Assembly: GCA_905204935.1 (NCBI GenBank)
Contig: CAJLBJ010000011.1
Location: 1 to 55,864, forward strand
Reading direction: 5' to 3'
DNA from: an uncultured Lactobacillus sp.
Lineage (GTDB): Bacteria > Bacillota > Bacilli > Lactobacillales > Lactobacillaceae
DNA length: 55,864 nucleotides
This document shows, piece by piece, positions 7,767 to 15,717 of this stretch. The translations under genes and the position numbers were made by a program. Below the pieces are notes generated by a model. That model ran no database searches, was not told the DNA's origin, and saw only the letters and a program-made list of their open reading frames with translations. Each line of letters begins with the position of its first letter. Position 1 is the stretch's first letter.

Positions 7767-9236
7767 TTATAGTCCTAATACCTCTTTATTCATGATATTA
7801 ATAGCTTCTTGTTCTTGTTTATATGCTTGATAACGTAATTCATTCGCTTTAAAAGCAATATTATTTATTTGTTCAATTTTTTTGACATCTTTTAAAAATG
7901 GTACAGATACTTTTTTCAGTTGAATAGGTTCTATAGCGTTCACAACACCACCATATTTTTGTCTATATATTAGTTTTTCCCCATATATGGAATTTAAAAA
8001 AATATATATATAACCTACATAGTCTTTTTCACATTGCATTTGAATTAAATTGTCACTTATAGCATATTTTCCTATTTGATGAGGCATAGCCATCATTACA
8101 GATCCTAATGTACCTCTTGATGGTAATATAATTGAATTTTCTTTTATGAGCAATTCTTTTTCTAACCTATTTTTATGAGCTTTTTTTGATAAGTATTTTC
8201 CTGTTTCTGACTTTAGTTGAAATAAATCTTTACCTCCTATAAATGGAACTCCATGTTCTTTTGTAACATATATTCTAGTGAATCTTCCAGGCAAAATAAT
8301 ATCTTTTACTAAAGCTTTATCATCTAAATACCTTAAATTGGCATGTTTACTCATATATTTTTCTATAACATCTATCAAAGGAATATGATAGCTTCCCTCT
8401 AATCTTCCATCTAAATCACTTAATTTTGTAGAAAAAGAATTAATATCTTTGCTGTAAGAAAAAGCTTCTTTCTTTAATTCTTCAATTGGAGGTAACTCTA
8501 GCTCATCAATCATAATTTTAGTTGCTTCATCAATAAGTTTATTTGATTCATCTCTTTTAGCATATGATTGTAGAATTAAATCGTCAATTTTTTTCTTAAT
8601 CATATCTGGAGGGTTAGGAATAGGCATGTTTTTTAATGCTTCTGGTTCAATTTCTAATATTACTGATCCAAATTTCTCTGCATGTAATAAATTTTGTGCA
8701 ATATCGGTTTTAAGATAGGCATATACATATCCAGGAAATTTATCAATAACTAACCTTATTGCATGTTCACTAACTAAATATTTTGCTAATGACTTATTTA
8801 CAAAAGTTACATTACCGATAGTCCCAGATCGAGATATCAAAATTATTTCTTCACTCAAAGAAAGTTGTTTAACCATAGGATTATCGGGAGAAACATATTT
8901 TATTGGTTTAGGATAAATATCTAACATTTCTGAACTTCCAAGAAACCCTATAGATGTACTATCTATATCGCTTAAATAATTTCTTTTTGCACGTGGTCCA
9001 TAGTAGCAATCATTAAACCCAATATTATCTGTTCCTAAAGTTATTACTTCATATTTACTATTGTTTAATAGCTGTAATGCATGATCTCTATCTATATTAA
9101 ATGTTGATGCTTCTAGTCGTTTATCTCTAGTTAAAATATCGCTCAAAGAAACACTAGACCAGTTAATATCATCCTTAGGTACTTCAACTATTTCTATTAG
9201 TTCTTTTTCTAATTTTTTAGCTGCTGAATTTACCAT
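7767..9236 (-). CDS. restriction-modification specificity subunit (HsdS/BcgIB-like)
   Basis: 489 residues with two tandem target-recognition halves. The pseudo-repeat is visible as ISRSGTIGNV (near 131-140) and LPSRGTLGSV in the second half, and as FGSVILEIEPEALKNMPIPNP against YGGVVNAIEPIQLKKVSVPF. Each half ends in a helix rich in K/E (DESNKLIDEATKIM; QAYKQEQEAINIM), the spacer helices of type I-like S subunits. Its ATG overlaps the stop of the methylase gene (ATGGTAA), so the two are translationally coupled. Two different TRDs imply a bipartite recognition sequence. The frame is intact. Confidence 0.88.
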   Translation of the reverse strand: MVNSAAKKLEKELIEIVEVPKDDINWSSVSLSDILTRDKRLEASTFNIDRDHALQLLNNSKYEVITLGTDNIGFNDCYYGPRAKRNYLSDIDSTSIGFLGSSEMLDIYPKPIKYVSPDNPMVKQLSLSEEIILISRSGTIGNVTFVNKSLAKYLVSEHAIRLVIDKFPGYVYAYLKTDIAQNLLHAEKFGSVILEIEPEALKNMPIPNPPDMIKKKIDDLILQSYAKRDESNKLIDEATKIMIDELELPPIEELKKEAFSYSKDINSFSTKLSDLDGRLEGSYHIPLIDVIEKYMSKHANLRYLDDKALVKDIILPGRFTRIYVTKEHGVPFIGGKDLFQLKSETGKYLSKKAHKNRLEKELLIKENSIILPSRGTLGSVMMAMPHQIGKYAISDNLIQMQCEKDYVGYIYIFLNSIYGEKLIYRQKYGGVVNAIEPIQLKKVSVPFLKDVKKIEQINNIAFKANELRYQAYKQEQEAINIMNKEVLGL

Positions 9237-11254
9237 GATATTCCCTCATTAATCTTCCATTTTCTAAAAATATCTGGTACGAGAATTGTTTGATCGTCAA
9301 CAATTTTCTCTCTACTTTCCATTTGGGCTGTTTTATCTCCTGCTGATGTTTCATCTAATCTATAGACATTTTGTTTTTCAGGAACCATAATCTCGTTACC
9401 CTCATTATCTCTTTTAAAAAGAGTGTTTCCTCTTTTATCATGACCAATTTTGTCAACTATTGCCATATAAATGTTATAATCAGCCATTTGTCCAGTAGAT
9501 TCTTCTTTGGATATTTCTTCTTTTGTTTTCTTTTGTAAGATTAACACTGATGTTTGAGTACCATTTCTTGGTTGGAATGTATCTTCATGTAAATCAATAC
9601 TTGCAATAATCTTTGTATTTTTTATTAGCCACTCTCTTATATATCCAGTGCCTGGAGAACCCAATAGAGCATCAGGAAGAACTATGCCCATTCTTCCACC
9701 TGGTTTTAAAAATTGATAGCATCTTTCTATAAATAATATTTCAGGGGAAACAGATGATTGATATCTATCAGTCATTGTCCATTTACCTGTTTTTTTATCC
9801 TGATTCCATATTCTAGCAAGTTCAAATTGAGATAATATAGCATGATCTTTTATTGGAATTTTACTACCAAATGGTGGATTGGTTACAATTACATCAAAAA
9901 ATCCTATATCATATTGATTTATAATTGTTTTTTTATCGATTTGTAGCGCTGATGATAATCTTGTTTTAAAATCATCTGTCCACTCATGAGGAGGTAAGAG
10001 GGAATTTGTTTGAAGAATATTTCCACTGCCATCATTATTCATGACCATGTTCATCTTTGTCGCTTTTACTAAATCTGGATTAATATCAAATCCAAAATAG
10101 TTATTTTTTGCCATATCAGAAATTTTATCTTGGAAAGCTTTCTTTTCATAATCATTCCAGTTTTCTTTATCTTTTCCAATATCTTTTGTGAATTCTGACC
10201 TTAATTGCTTCATGGCATGAGTCATAGCAGTTACAACAAATCCTCCCGTTCCACAAGATGAGTCCAAAACTTTCTCATCAATGGTAGGGTTGATCATTTC
10301 AACAACCATCTGCATTACATTTCTAGGTGTGAAAAATTCACCACGATCTCCCCTTAGGTTAGCACCAACTATTTCTTCATATGCTTTTCCCTTTATGTCT
10401 ATTCTTGTATTCAATAAACTATATTTTTGTAATTCACTTACAATATAGGATAGTGTTCTTGGGTGAAGATTTATTCCATCGTTCGCTTCAAAAATTTTAG
10501 CATTTTTCTTCTCTTTTTTTACTCTTTCAAATATTTTTTCTATCCTATTTTTTACAGTCAATTGACCATCTCCATTAGATTTTTCTTCACTTGTTGCATA
10601 AAATTCTAATGGTTTTGGAATGTTTCTCTCATCTTCAATTTTACAAAAAATAACTTTTAAAAGCTCAAAAAAAGCAGGTTGTTTTTGCATTCCTTCATTC
10701 ACATAAATATGGTTATGACATGTTTTGAATGTGAATAACAAATTGTCATCTGATGCGTTTTTTAGAGTTGTTCTTTTAGGTCTATTAATATCATCTAAGC
10801 TTCCATCAGCTGATGGAATGTCATTATAGTCCATAAATTGTATAGATCCTGAATCATCTATATATTTTTTGAATACAAACTTTTCTTTACTATTTGTCCA
10901 CATGCCCCATTCTGCATTGGAACAAGCTGACATATATGATTTTAATTGAGCGACCCCATCTTTAGAGTTACTAGCTTCAATTTTTTCACTTTTACATTCA
11001 ATAATAATTTTTATATTTTCTTGTATTTTATCAACTTTTTCATCAGGAAATATAACTATGTCTGCTCTCTTTTTACCAGAACCAATTTGAACTGTATATT
11101 CAATGCTTATTTGATCTCGATTATATTTATGTTCGTTTATTAGTCTTTTTTCAATAGTTTGACGTACATATTCTTCTGGCGTATCTTTTCTAAATTTTCC
11201 ATCTATATAATCACATACCTTACCTTCAGGTATAACTATTACTTTTGATTCCAT
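9230..11254 (-). CDS. fused restriction nuclease / N6-adenine DNA methyltransferase (BcgI-A-like)
   Basis: 674 residues that join two activities. Residues 1-140 look like an HsdR_N-type PD-(D/E)xK nuclease: KKRADIVIF with D65, then IIIECKSE with E86 and K88. Residues about 230-650 are an N6-adenine methylase: GEFFTPR (305-311), AdoMet motif DSSCGTGG (331-338) and catalytic NPPF (459-462). One polypeptide plus a separate S subunit, with no HsdR translocase in the operon, matches BcgI-like (type IIB/IIG) systems. Its start ATG abuts the stop of the HTH gene. All key residues are present, so it is probably active. A methylase with a decayed or regulatory N-terminus is the alternative. Confidence 0.86.
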   Translation of the reverse strand: MESKVIVIPEGKVCDYIDGKFRKDTPEEYVRQTIEKRLINEHKYNRDQISIEYTVQIGSGKKRADIVIFPDEKVDKIQENIKIIIECKSEKIEASNSKDGVAQLKSYMSACSNAEWGMWTNSKEKFVFKKYIDDSGSIQFMDYNDIPSADGSLDDINRPKRTTLKNASDDNLLFTFKTCHNHIYVNEGMQKQPAFFELLKVIFCKIEDERNIPKPLEFYATSEEKSNGDGQLTVKNRIEKIFERVKKEKKNAKIFEANDGINLHPRTLSYIVSELQKYSLLNTRIDIKGKAYEEIVGANLRGDRGEFFTPRNVMQMVVEMINPTIDEKVLDSSCGTGGFVVTAMTHAMKQLRSEFTKDIGKDKENWNDYEKKAFQDKISDMAKNNYFGFDINPDLVKATKMNMVMNNDGSGNILQTNSLLPPHEWTDDFKTRLSSALQIDKKTIINQYDIGFFDVIVTNPPFGSKIPIKDHAILSQFELARIWNQDKKTGKWTMTDRYQSSVSPEILFIERCYQFLKPGGRMGIVLPDALLGSPGTGYIREWLIKNTKIIASIDLHEDTFQPRNGTQTSVLILQKKTKEEISKEESTGQMADYNIYMAIVDKIGHDKRGNTLFKRDNEGNEIMVPEKQNVYRLDETSAGDKTAQMESREKIVDDQTILVPDIFRKWKINEGISW

Positions 11255-11479
11255 TTAAAGTTCTCCTTTATTTCTTTGCAATTTAATAAGATCTCCAACC
11301 TCGACATTTAGTGCTATACAAATTCTTGCTAATACGTCGAGATCTATTCGTTTTACTTTATTATTTGCATAAGAGTTTAATTGACTTCTTTGTAAATTAG
11401 CATTTTCTTCAAGCCAATTTTTGCTAATATTTTTTTCATTAAGAACTTCATTTATCATAAATATAATTTCATTGCTCAT
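11255..11479 (-). CDS. small Cro/CI-type HTH protein, candidate controller of the restriction operon
   Basis: 74 residues, almost entirely one helix-turn-helix domain: ISKNWLEENANLQRSQLNSYANN (helices 2-3), then LDVLARICIALNVEVGDLIKL, the usual end of a Cro/CI fold. It is the first gene of the restriction operon, and its TAA is immediately followed by the methylase ATG. GGGGGTC precedes the ATG. Size, position and a palindrome over its promoter fit a C (controller) protein that delays nuclease expression after entry. It could also be a local repressor of another type. Confidence 0.7.
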   Translation of the reverse strand: MSNEIIFMINEVLNEKNISKNWLEENANLQRSQLNSYANNKVKRIDLDVLARICIALNVEVGDLIKLQRNKGEL

Positions 11480-11507
11480 TATTTGACCCCCATATAAACA
11501 TATATAT

Positions 11508-11550
11508 TATATCAAACAAAATAAGTTTCTACAACTGTACATATAGACAG
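11508..11550 (-). promoter_or_regulatory. promoter and candidate operator of the restriction operon
   Basis: Leftward -10 TATAAT lies at 11513-11508. The symmetric CTGTacATATagACAG at 11535-11550 lies over the expected -35 region. It is a natural target for the HTH protein encoded just downstream. Confidence 0.45.
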
Positions 11551-11569
11551 CTCTATAAACTTATTTCAC

Positions 11570-11908
11570 TTATTTCTTTCTTAATAAGAGGGAGTGTATA
11601 TCCCATATTTCTTTTGCCAATTTTTCTATTTTTTCTCTCATATAATCTATATCTTTTTTGTAAATAACACCCGTTGTATTAGTTGCTTTTGCAATCTGGT
11701 TTATGTTATTTGTTACATTTGAAAGTAGCCATTGAAGATTCCTAAATGGTTCCAGGTCTACAATATAAATTTCTTTTTCTAATACACATTTTCTTAAAAA
11801 ATGGGACATGGTTTTGCAATTTGCAAGTTTCATTTTCTTTTCAAATATTTCTTTTTCTTCGTCTGTTAAATATATTTTAAGTTGATTTTTTCTTGTTCTA
11901 TTATCCAT
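11570..11908 (-). CDS. MobC-like ribbon-helix-helix protein
   Basis: 112 residues from ATG at 11908, chosen because AAAGGAG lies about 7 nt upstream; an upstream in-frame Met lacks a ribosome site. The pattern KNQLKIYLTDEEKEIFEKKM (beta strand plus helix), then CKTMSHFLRKCVLEKEI and a helical tail (NNINQIAKATNT) resembles MobC relaxosome accessory proteins of mobilizable plasmids. MobC helps a relaxase nick oriT. No relaxase gene follows; the restriction operon begins 90 bp on. It may act with a helper relaxase, or be a DNA-binding regulator of the island. Confidence 0.6.
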   Translation of the reverse strand: MDNRTRKNQLKIYLTDEEKEIFEKKMKLANCKTMSHFLRKCVLEKEIYIVDLEPFRNLQWLLSNVTNNINQIAKATNTTGVIYKKDIDYMREKIEKLAKEIWDIHSLLLRKK

Positions 11909-12244
11909 ATATTTCTCCTTTGTTCTTATATTTTGGGGTCTTAGGGTTCTCCCTAACAAGGTAAAAATCGTAAAATTATATAGCCTTATAAGCTATTGAT
12001 TTTTTGATTTTTTCGTAAGTGGGTACTCACTTACTGTGCTTGCTACTACTAACGAGTTTTTAATCTGTTTTTTAATATTTTTTTAAATAGGAATTAATAA
12101 ATGTAACTGTAACTTATAAAATAAAAACTTCCAAAATTAGGCGAGCTTGTTTTAAGAGTCTGTGTCAACTCCTTATTATCAAGCCATTAATTTATGTAAT
12201 CCTAATTTAAGAAGATTTATAACGATTGGTTACAGGTTACAAAG
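11909..12244. other. non-coding segment between mobC-like and virE-like genes
   Basis: No gene. It contains a near-perfect 20-bp palindrome (12015-12034) and inverted hexamer arrays (12102-12113 and 12229-12249), described separately. These look like replication or transfer signals. Confidence 0.55.
12015..12034. repeat. 20-bp near-perfect palindrome, candidate oriT or operator
   Basis: GTAAGTGGGTACTCACTTAC has 7-bp perfect arms (GTAAGTG / CACTTAC) and only one mismatched pair inside. It lies 107 bp upstream of the mobC-like start. Inverted repeats next to mobC are usual in oriT regions. It might also be an operator for the ribbon-helix-helix protein. Confidence 0.35.
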
Positions 12245-12249
12245 TTACA
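12102..12249. other. candidate replication origin with inverted iteron arrays
   Basis: Two TGTAAC hexamers in tandem (12102-12107, 12108-12113) face three inverted copies GTTACA (12229-12234, 12236-12241, 12244-12249) across about 115 bp of AT-rich DNA. The right array overlaps the stop codon of the VirE-like gene. Short iterons on both sides of an AT-rich core, directly beside the helicase gene, is the SaPI origin layout. Function is inferred. Confidence 0.45.
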
Positions 12250-13696
12250 TTTGTATCTTTACTTGATTTGCAGTATCTATTTCTAATTGATTTTCTTTTT
12301 TCCATTCTTCTGGCAATAAATTCTTGTAAACTTCTATAAAGTCAGTTTCATTTTCTTTTTTCTTTTCATAGTATAGTTTTACTGGAATTGAGACCCCACT
12401 TGGTGATATTCTCTTAGTCTTAGATGACCTAACTGGAATCCACTCTTGAAAATAATTATCCATAATCTCTGAAAAAGATTTTGATTTTATTTGGTAACCT
12501 TGCATGGTTAGTTCTTTGAAACAAGTTATATTTGGATCCGCACTTTTTGGCTTATATTCTTCCAAGAAATATCTAATGTCTTCCACATCTGGGTTTAGAT
12601 ATTTGAATTTTTCTTGTTCCTTATACAAGTCTTTTAAAAGATTTTTTGGTATAGTCCATGCGTGAGTCTTGTTTTTAAAGATTTCATACCCTAAGGCTAG
12701 AGCCTGATTAAAATCTTCTCTTATGCGAGAAATATATTCTTTATCCGAGAGTTTTTCCTTATTATTTTTATCTGGATATATAGTCCTTACTCTTTTATTT
12801 GGATTACATTCAACGGGCAAATATCTTCTTTCTCCAGTATGATCATTAAGAAAAGTTCTTTCATTTAATGTCCCTATGAAGATACAAGTTCTAGGCACAT
12901 CTGTTGCATATTTTTCGTAGGGTATTCTTATCCTATCGCTTAATTTTGATAAAAAAGATTTAGCTTCATTAGCTGATTTTGCATTTCTTAAAGCAACAAA
13001 TTCTTCGATTTCAACGACAGTTTTACCCATAAGGTTCATGACGGCATCCTTGCCTTGAATGTTTTCTATTGTACAAAACCAATCATCTGTTATGGATAAG
13101 TATCTTGCAAAAGTCGATTTGCCTATACCTTGTCCACCAACTAAAACAATCATCTCATCAAACTTAGCTCCTGGATTAAAAATTCTTTTTATCATGCCCA
13201 ATATCATATGTTCCATTATCCAATTGTTAAGCTCTGTATCATCCGCTCCCAAATACTTTGGTAAAAGTTTTCTAATGGCATTTTTATCTCCATTCCATTT
13301 TAAATTTTGAAGATATTGCTTTGGCGGACTCACTTCATATTGATGAGCTACAAAACGAATAGCTTCCCACATTTTGTTTGCGTTATAATTAATTCCAAAA
13401 TGTTTTTCTATCTCTAACCCTAGTCTATTGTTTAAAGAATCATCCCAAAGTCGTATTTGATTTTCCTTTATATTTCTTTCTCCAATAATTTTCCCCTGGA
13501 ATTTTATTTCATTGGTAAATTTATCAAAGAATATTTGTCCTTCAATGATTTTTTGATTATGACAATATTTTGGATTTAAAATAGCGGTTACAATATTACC
13601 AGTAATTTGTCTAACCGTCCCCTTATCCGTAGTTTGTAAGTCTAAAAAGGCGTAAGTCTGATCTATTTCTGGGAATTTTAATTTAATATCTGTCAT
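12245..13696 (-). CDS. VirE/VapE-type P-loop helicase or primase-helicase
   Basis: 483 residues. The N-terminus (1-110) is small and not clearly a primase. The VirE ATPase domain follows: Walker A GGQGIGKS (187-194), Walker B-like TVVEIEEF (226-233), then FIGTLNE and a GERRYLPVE motif typical of the family. These proteins act as replication initiators or helicases in phages and satellites. The start is ATG at 13696, with AGGAG about 8 nt upstream; an upstream in-frame Met has none. A 25-codon ORF with its own ribosome site overlaps the start and may couple translation. A candidate origin lies at its 3' end. Confidence 0.82.
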   Translation of the reverse strand: MTDIKLKFPEIDQTYAFLDLQTTDKGTVRQITGNIVTAILNPKYCHNQKIIEGQIFFDKFTNEIKFQGKIIGERNIKENQIRLWDDSLNNRLGLEIEKHFGINYNANKMWEAIRFVAHQYEVSPPKQYLQNLKWNGDKNAIRKLLPKYLGADDTELNNWIMEHMILGMIKRIFNPGAKFDEMIVLVGGQGIGKSTFARYLSITDDWFCTIENIQGKDAVMNLMGKTVVEIEEFVALRNAKSANEAKSFLSKLSDRIRIPYEKYATDVPRTCIFIGTLNERTFLNDHTGERRYLPVECNPNKRVRTIYPDKNNKEKLSDKEYISRIREDFNQALALGYEIFKNKTHAWTIPKNLLKDLYKEQEKFKYLNPDVEDIRYFLEEYKPKSADPNITCFKELTMQGYQIKSKSFSEIMDNYFQEWIPVRSSKTKRISPSGVSIPVKLYYEKKKENETDFIEVYKNLLPEEWKKENQLEIDTANQVKIQM

Positions 13697-13760
13697 AAGG
13701 CTCACTCCTTTTCTTTTTAAAATCATCTAATCTCTTTATTGTTTTATATTTGCTATCCAT
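13683..13760 (-). CDS. 25-residue leader ORF overlapping the virE-like start
   Basis: ATG at 13760 has a perfect AGGAGG 5 nt upstream. The frame encodes MDSKYKTIKRLDDFKKKRSE and five more residues, then stops 14 nt inside the next gene in another frame. Basic and hydrophilic. The strong ribosome site suggests real translation, perhaps to couple expression of the VirE-like protein. Confidence 0.4.
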   Translation of the reverse strand: MDSKYKTIKRLDDFKKKRSEPYDRY

Positions 13761-13787
13761 TTTATCCTCCTGTCTGGTATAAATAAG

Positions 13788-13835
13788 ACTCCTGTGGTAA
13801 AATGAACTTGTCTAGAGAACACTTCTCACAGGAGT
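13788..13835. repeat. inverted repeat upstream of the virE-like gene
   Basis: Perfect 9-bp arms ACTCCTGTG (13788-13796) and CACAGGAGT (13827-13835) flank a 30-nt loop, between the ribbon-helix-helix gene and the leader ORF. There is no T run. It could be an operator or an RNA structure that tunes the downstream genes. Confidence 0.4.
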
Positions 13836-13843
13836 GTATGCCT

Positions 13844-14215
13844 TTACTCTTTGTAGTAGGGGCTTTTTTCTTTTTTGATTTCTTCATATATTTCTAAAAT
13901 ATAGATTAAAATATTAGTTTCATCGTCATTAAGTTTTCCAAACTTTTTAATAACTTTTGCTAGTTGAAATATTTCCTTGGCTATATTATCAGAAAGTCTG
14001 TAATCACTTACTATATTAACTTCGTGATTTAATAGCATTTGTAGAAAATAGTCTTGCTTTTTAAGTCCGCTTATTGCAATCTTTTTGTTTATTAGATCAT
14101 ATTCTTCTTCAGATACTCTGAAATTTAAAATGCGATTTCTTTTTCTATTTTTCTTTTTATTTCTCTTTTTTTTAGAGATTTCATCTAATGAATGTCTTCT
14201 AAACATCTTTATCAT
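13844..14215 (-). CDS. ribbon-helix-helix / MobC-like DNA-binding protein
   Basis: 123 residues. A very basic N-terminus (KKKRNKKKNRKRNR) is followed by LNFRVSEEEYDLINKKI and LKKQDYFLQMLLNHEV, the strand-helix-helix pattern of a MobC-like domain. The second half is helical and acidic. It overlaps the integrase 3' end by 17 nt; the second Met (14206) has GAGG 9 nt upstream and may be the true start. It is related in pattern to the 112-residue protein nearer the left end. Probably a DNA-binding accessory protein of the island; exact role unknown. Confidence 0.55.
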   Translation of the reverse strand: MIKMFRRHSLDEISKKKRNKKKNRKRNRILNFRVSEEEYDLINKKIAISGLKKQDYFLQMLLNHEVNIVSDYRLSDNIAKEIFQLAKVIKKFGKLNDDETNILIYILEIYEEIKKEKSPYYKE

Positions 14216-15323
14216 CCTCTTCTAATAAATATTTCCAGTCATTTGCCTTATTATTTCTTACTTGTGTTAAAGACAGAGCCATTTCTTTTTGCTTACTAGG
14301 GAAGAGATGAGCATATCTATAGGTAATATCAATCGATTCATGTCCAACCCTATCAGCTATTGCAGTTGCAGAAAATCCAAGTTCAATCAAGAGTGAAACA
14401 TGAGAATGCCTTAAATCATGTATTCGAATTCTTTTTACTTGAGATTTCTTAGATCCCCTATCCATTTCATGGTGGAGGTAGCTCTTAGAAAAATTAAATA
14501 TTAAGTCTTTTGGTTTTAACTTATAAAAACTGTCTATATATTCTTTAATCTCATCAGTTAAAAATTCAGGCATAACTATTGTCCTGATGCTTTTTTTAGT
14601 CTTAGGTGCTGTTATTACATTTTTCCCATCAATCCTTTGTAAAGATTCATCAATTTTTAATGTATGTCTTTCAAAATCAAATTTTTCTTTTGTTAAGGCT
14701 AATAATTCTCCCATTCTAAGACCACACCAATATAAAAGTTCAAAAGCATAAAATGATTCAGGTTTATCTTTAATAGCTTCTACAAATCTTTCATATTCAT
14801 CTTGTGTCCAAAATAGCATTTCGTCAGCTTCTTTTTCTCCCATAGAGCCAACATCACGAGCAACATTAGTTTTTAAATTGTAGTATCTACAAGCATGATT
14901 TAAGATGCTAGATAACTGGGCATGAATAGTTCTCAAATAAGTAGGAGAGTAGTTTTTTCCATTCTTATCCTTAATCTTCATAAGCTCATTTTGCCATTGA
15001 ATGATGGTTACATTATTAATCTCATTAAGCATTAAATCACCAATATAGGGAAGTATTTTTTGATTTACAATTGCTTCTTTTGTCCTCCAAGTATTTTCTC
15101 TTATTCTTGGTTTTCTATCCCTCTTGTAAAGTTCAAAAAACTCCCTAAAGGTCATCTCAATTGATTCAGAATGTTGATTTAAAAATTCTTGTTCCCATTT
15201 TAATGCTTCTTTTTTTGTTAAAAATCCACGTTTTTTCTTAGTTAATTTTTCTCCTTTCCAGTTGGTGTAATTAAATTTACAAAACCAAGTCTTGTTCCCG
15301 CTTTCATCTCTAAATGCTGGCAC
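14199..15323 (-). CDS. int: tyrosine recombinase integrase of the island
   Basis: 374 residues with the usual three parts: an N-terminal arm-binding domain (1-55), a core-binding SAM-like domain (about 58-160) and the catalytic domain. Catalytic residues are R203 (GLRMGELL), H302 and R305 (HDLRHSH), H328 (VGHES) and Y337 (YRYAHL). It starts at GTG 15323 with GGAGG 6 nt upstream, one base after the excisionase stop. It catalyses insertion into and excision from the guaA 3' end. The enzyme looks intact, so the island may still be mobile. Confidence 0.93.
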   Translation of the reverse strand: MPAFRDESGNKTWFCKFNYTNWKGEKLTKKKRGFLTKKEALKWEQEFLNQHSESIEMTFREFFELYKRDRKPRIRENTWRTKEAIVNQKILPYIGDLMLNEINNVTIIQWQNELMKIKDKNGKNYSPTYLRTIHAQLSSILNHACRYYNLKTNVARDVGSMGEKEADEMLFWTQDEYERFVEAIKDKPESFYAFELLYWCGLRMGELLALTKEKFDFERHTLKIDESLQRIDGKNVITAPKTKKSIRTIVMPEFLTDEIKEYIDSFYKLKPKDLIFNFSKSYLHHEMDRGSKKSQVKRIRIHDLRHSHVSLLIELGFSATAIADRVGHESIDITYRYAHLFPSKQKEMALSLTQVRNNKANDWKYLLEEDDKDV

Positions 15324-15324
15324 T

Positions 15325-15519
15325 TTAAACCTCCTTTGTATTTGTCGGTTTATAGCAATACTTTTCCATAAAGTATTCTCTATTTACCTTTCCTCTTTGT
15401 ACACGATAGCCTAATTTAAGTAAGTCTTGATTCATATCGTTTATTATCTGATATGCTGTTGTCCTACTTACATCAAGAAATTCTTGTACATCTTTTGCAT
15501 TCATAAAAATACCTTTCAT
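15325..15519 (-). CDS. xis: small excisionase-like HTH protein
   Basis: 64 residues. AKDVQEFLDVSRTTAYQIINDMN is a winged-helix/HTH of the kind found in small excisionases and AlpA-like activators. It has a strong GGAGG ribosome site 5 nt before ATG and is coupled to int (stop and GTG one base apart). It likely bends att DNA and directs excision. An AlpA-like transcription activator is the alternative. Confidence 0.75.
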   Translation of the reverse strand: MKGIFMNAKDVQEFLDVSRTTAYQIINDMNQDLLKLGYRVQRGKVNREYFMEKYCYKPTNTKEV

Positions 15520-15594
15520 AATGTCCTCCTTTTATAGTTTGTAAGGTTCTACATCCACAAAAGGGCGAGCATTAATTTTTATATCTTACATTTT

Positions 15595-15650
15595 CCGTTC
15601 AATATTGAACGGTATGTATATATAATAACAGTTCATATTTGTTCTGTCAA
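15595..15650 (-). promoter_or_regulatory. xis-int promoter with operator palindromes
   Basis: Consensus leftward promoter: -35 TTGACA (15650-15645), 17-bp spacer, -10 TATTAT (15627-15622). The spacer holds GTTC-N6-GTTC (15631-15644). Just downstream of the -10 is a perfect 18-bp palindrome CCGTTCAATATTGAACGG (15595-15612). Placement is ideal for repression by the divergent CI-like protein. Confidence 0.7.
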
Positions 15651-15717
15651 GTTTTTTCTATTTATTTTTTTCTAAAATATTCAGATACTTACAAATATTT
15701 ACAACAGAACAGTTTTG

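Noticed and set aside
11480..14215. A relaxase gene in the island
   Set aside because: All space is taken by the recognised genes; none shows the His triad or catalytic Tyr context of relaxases.
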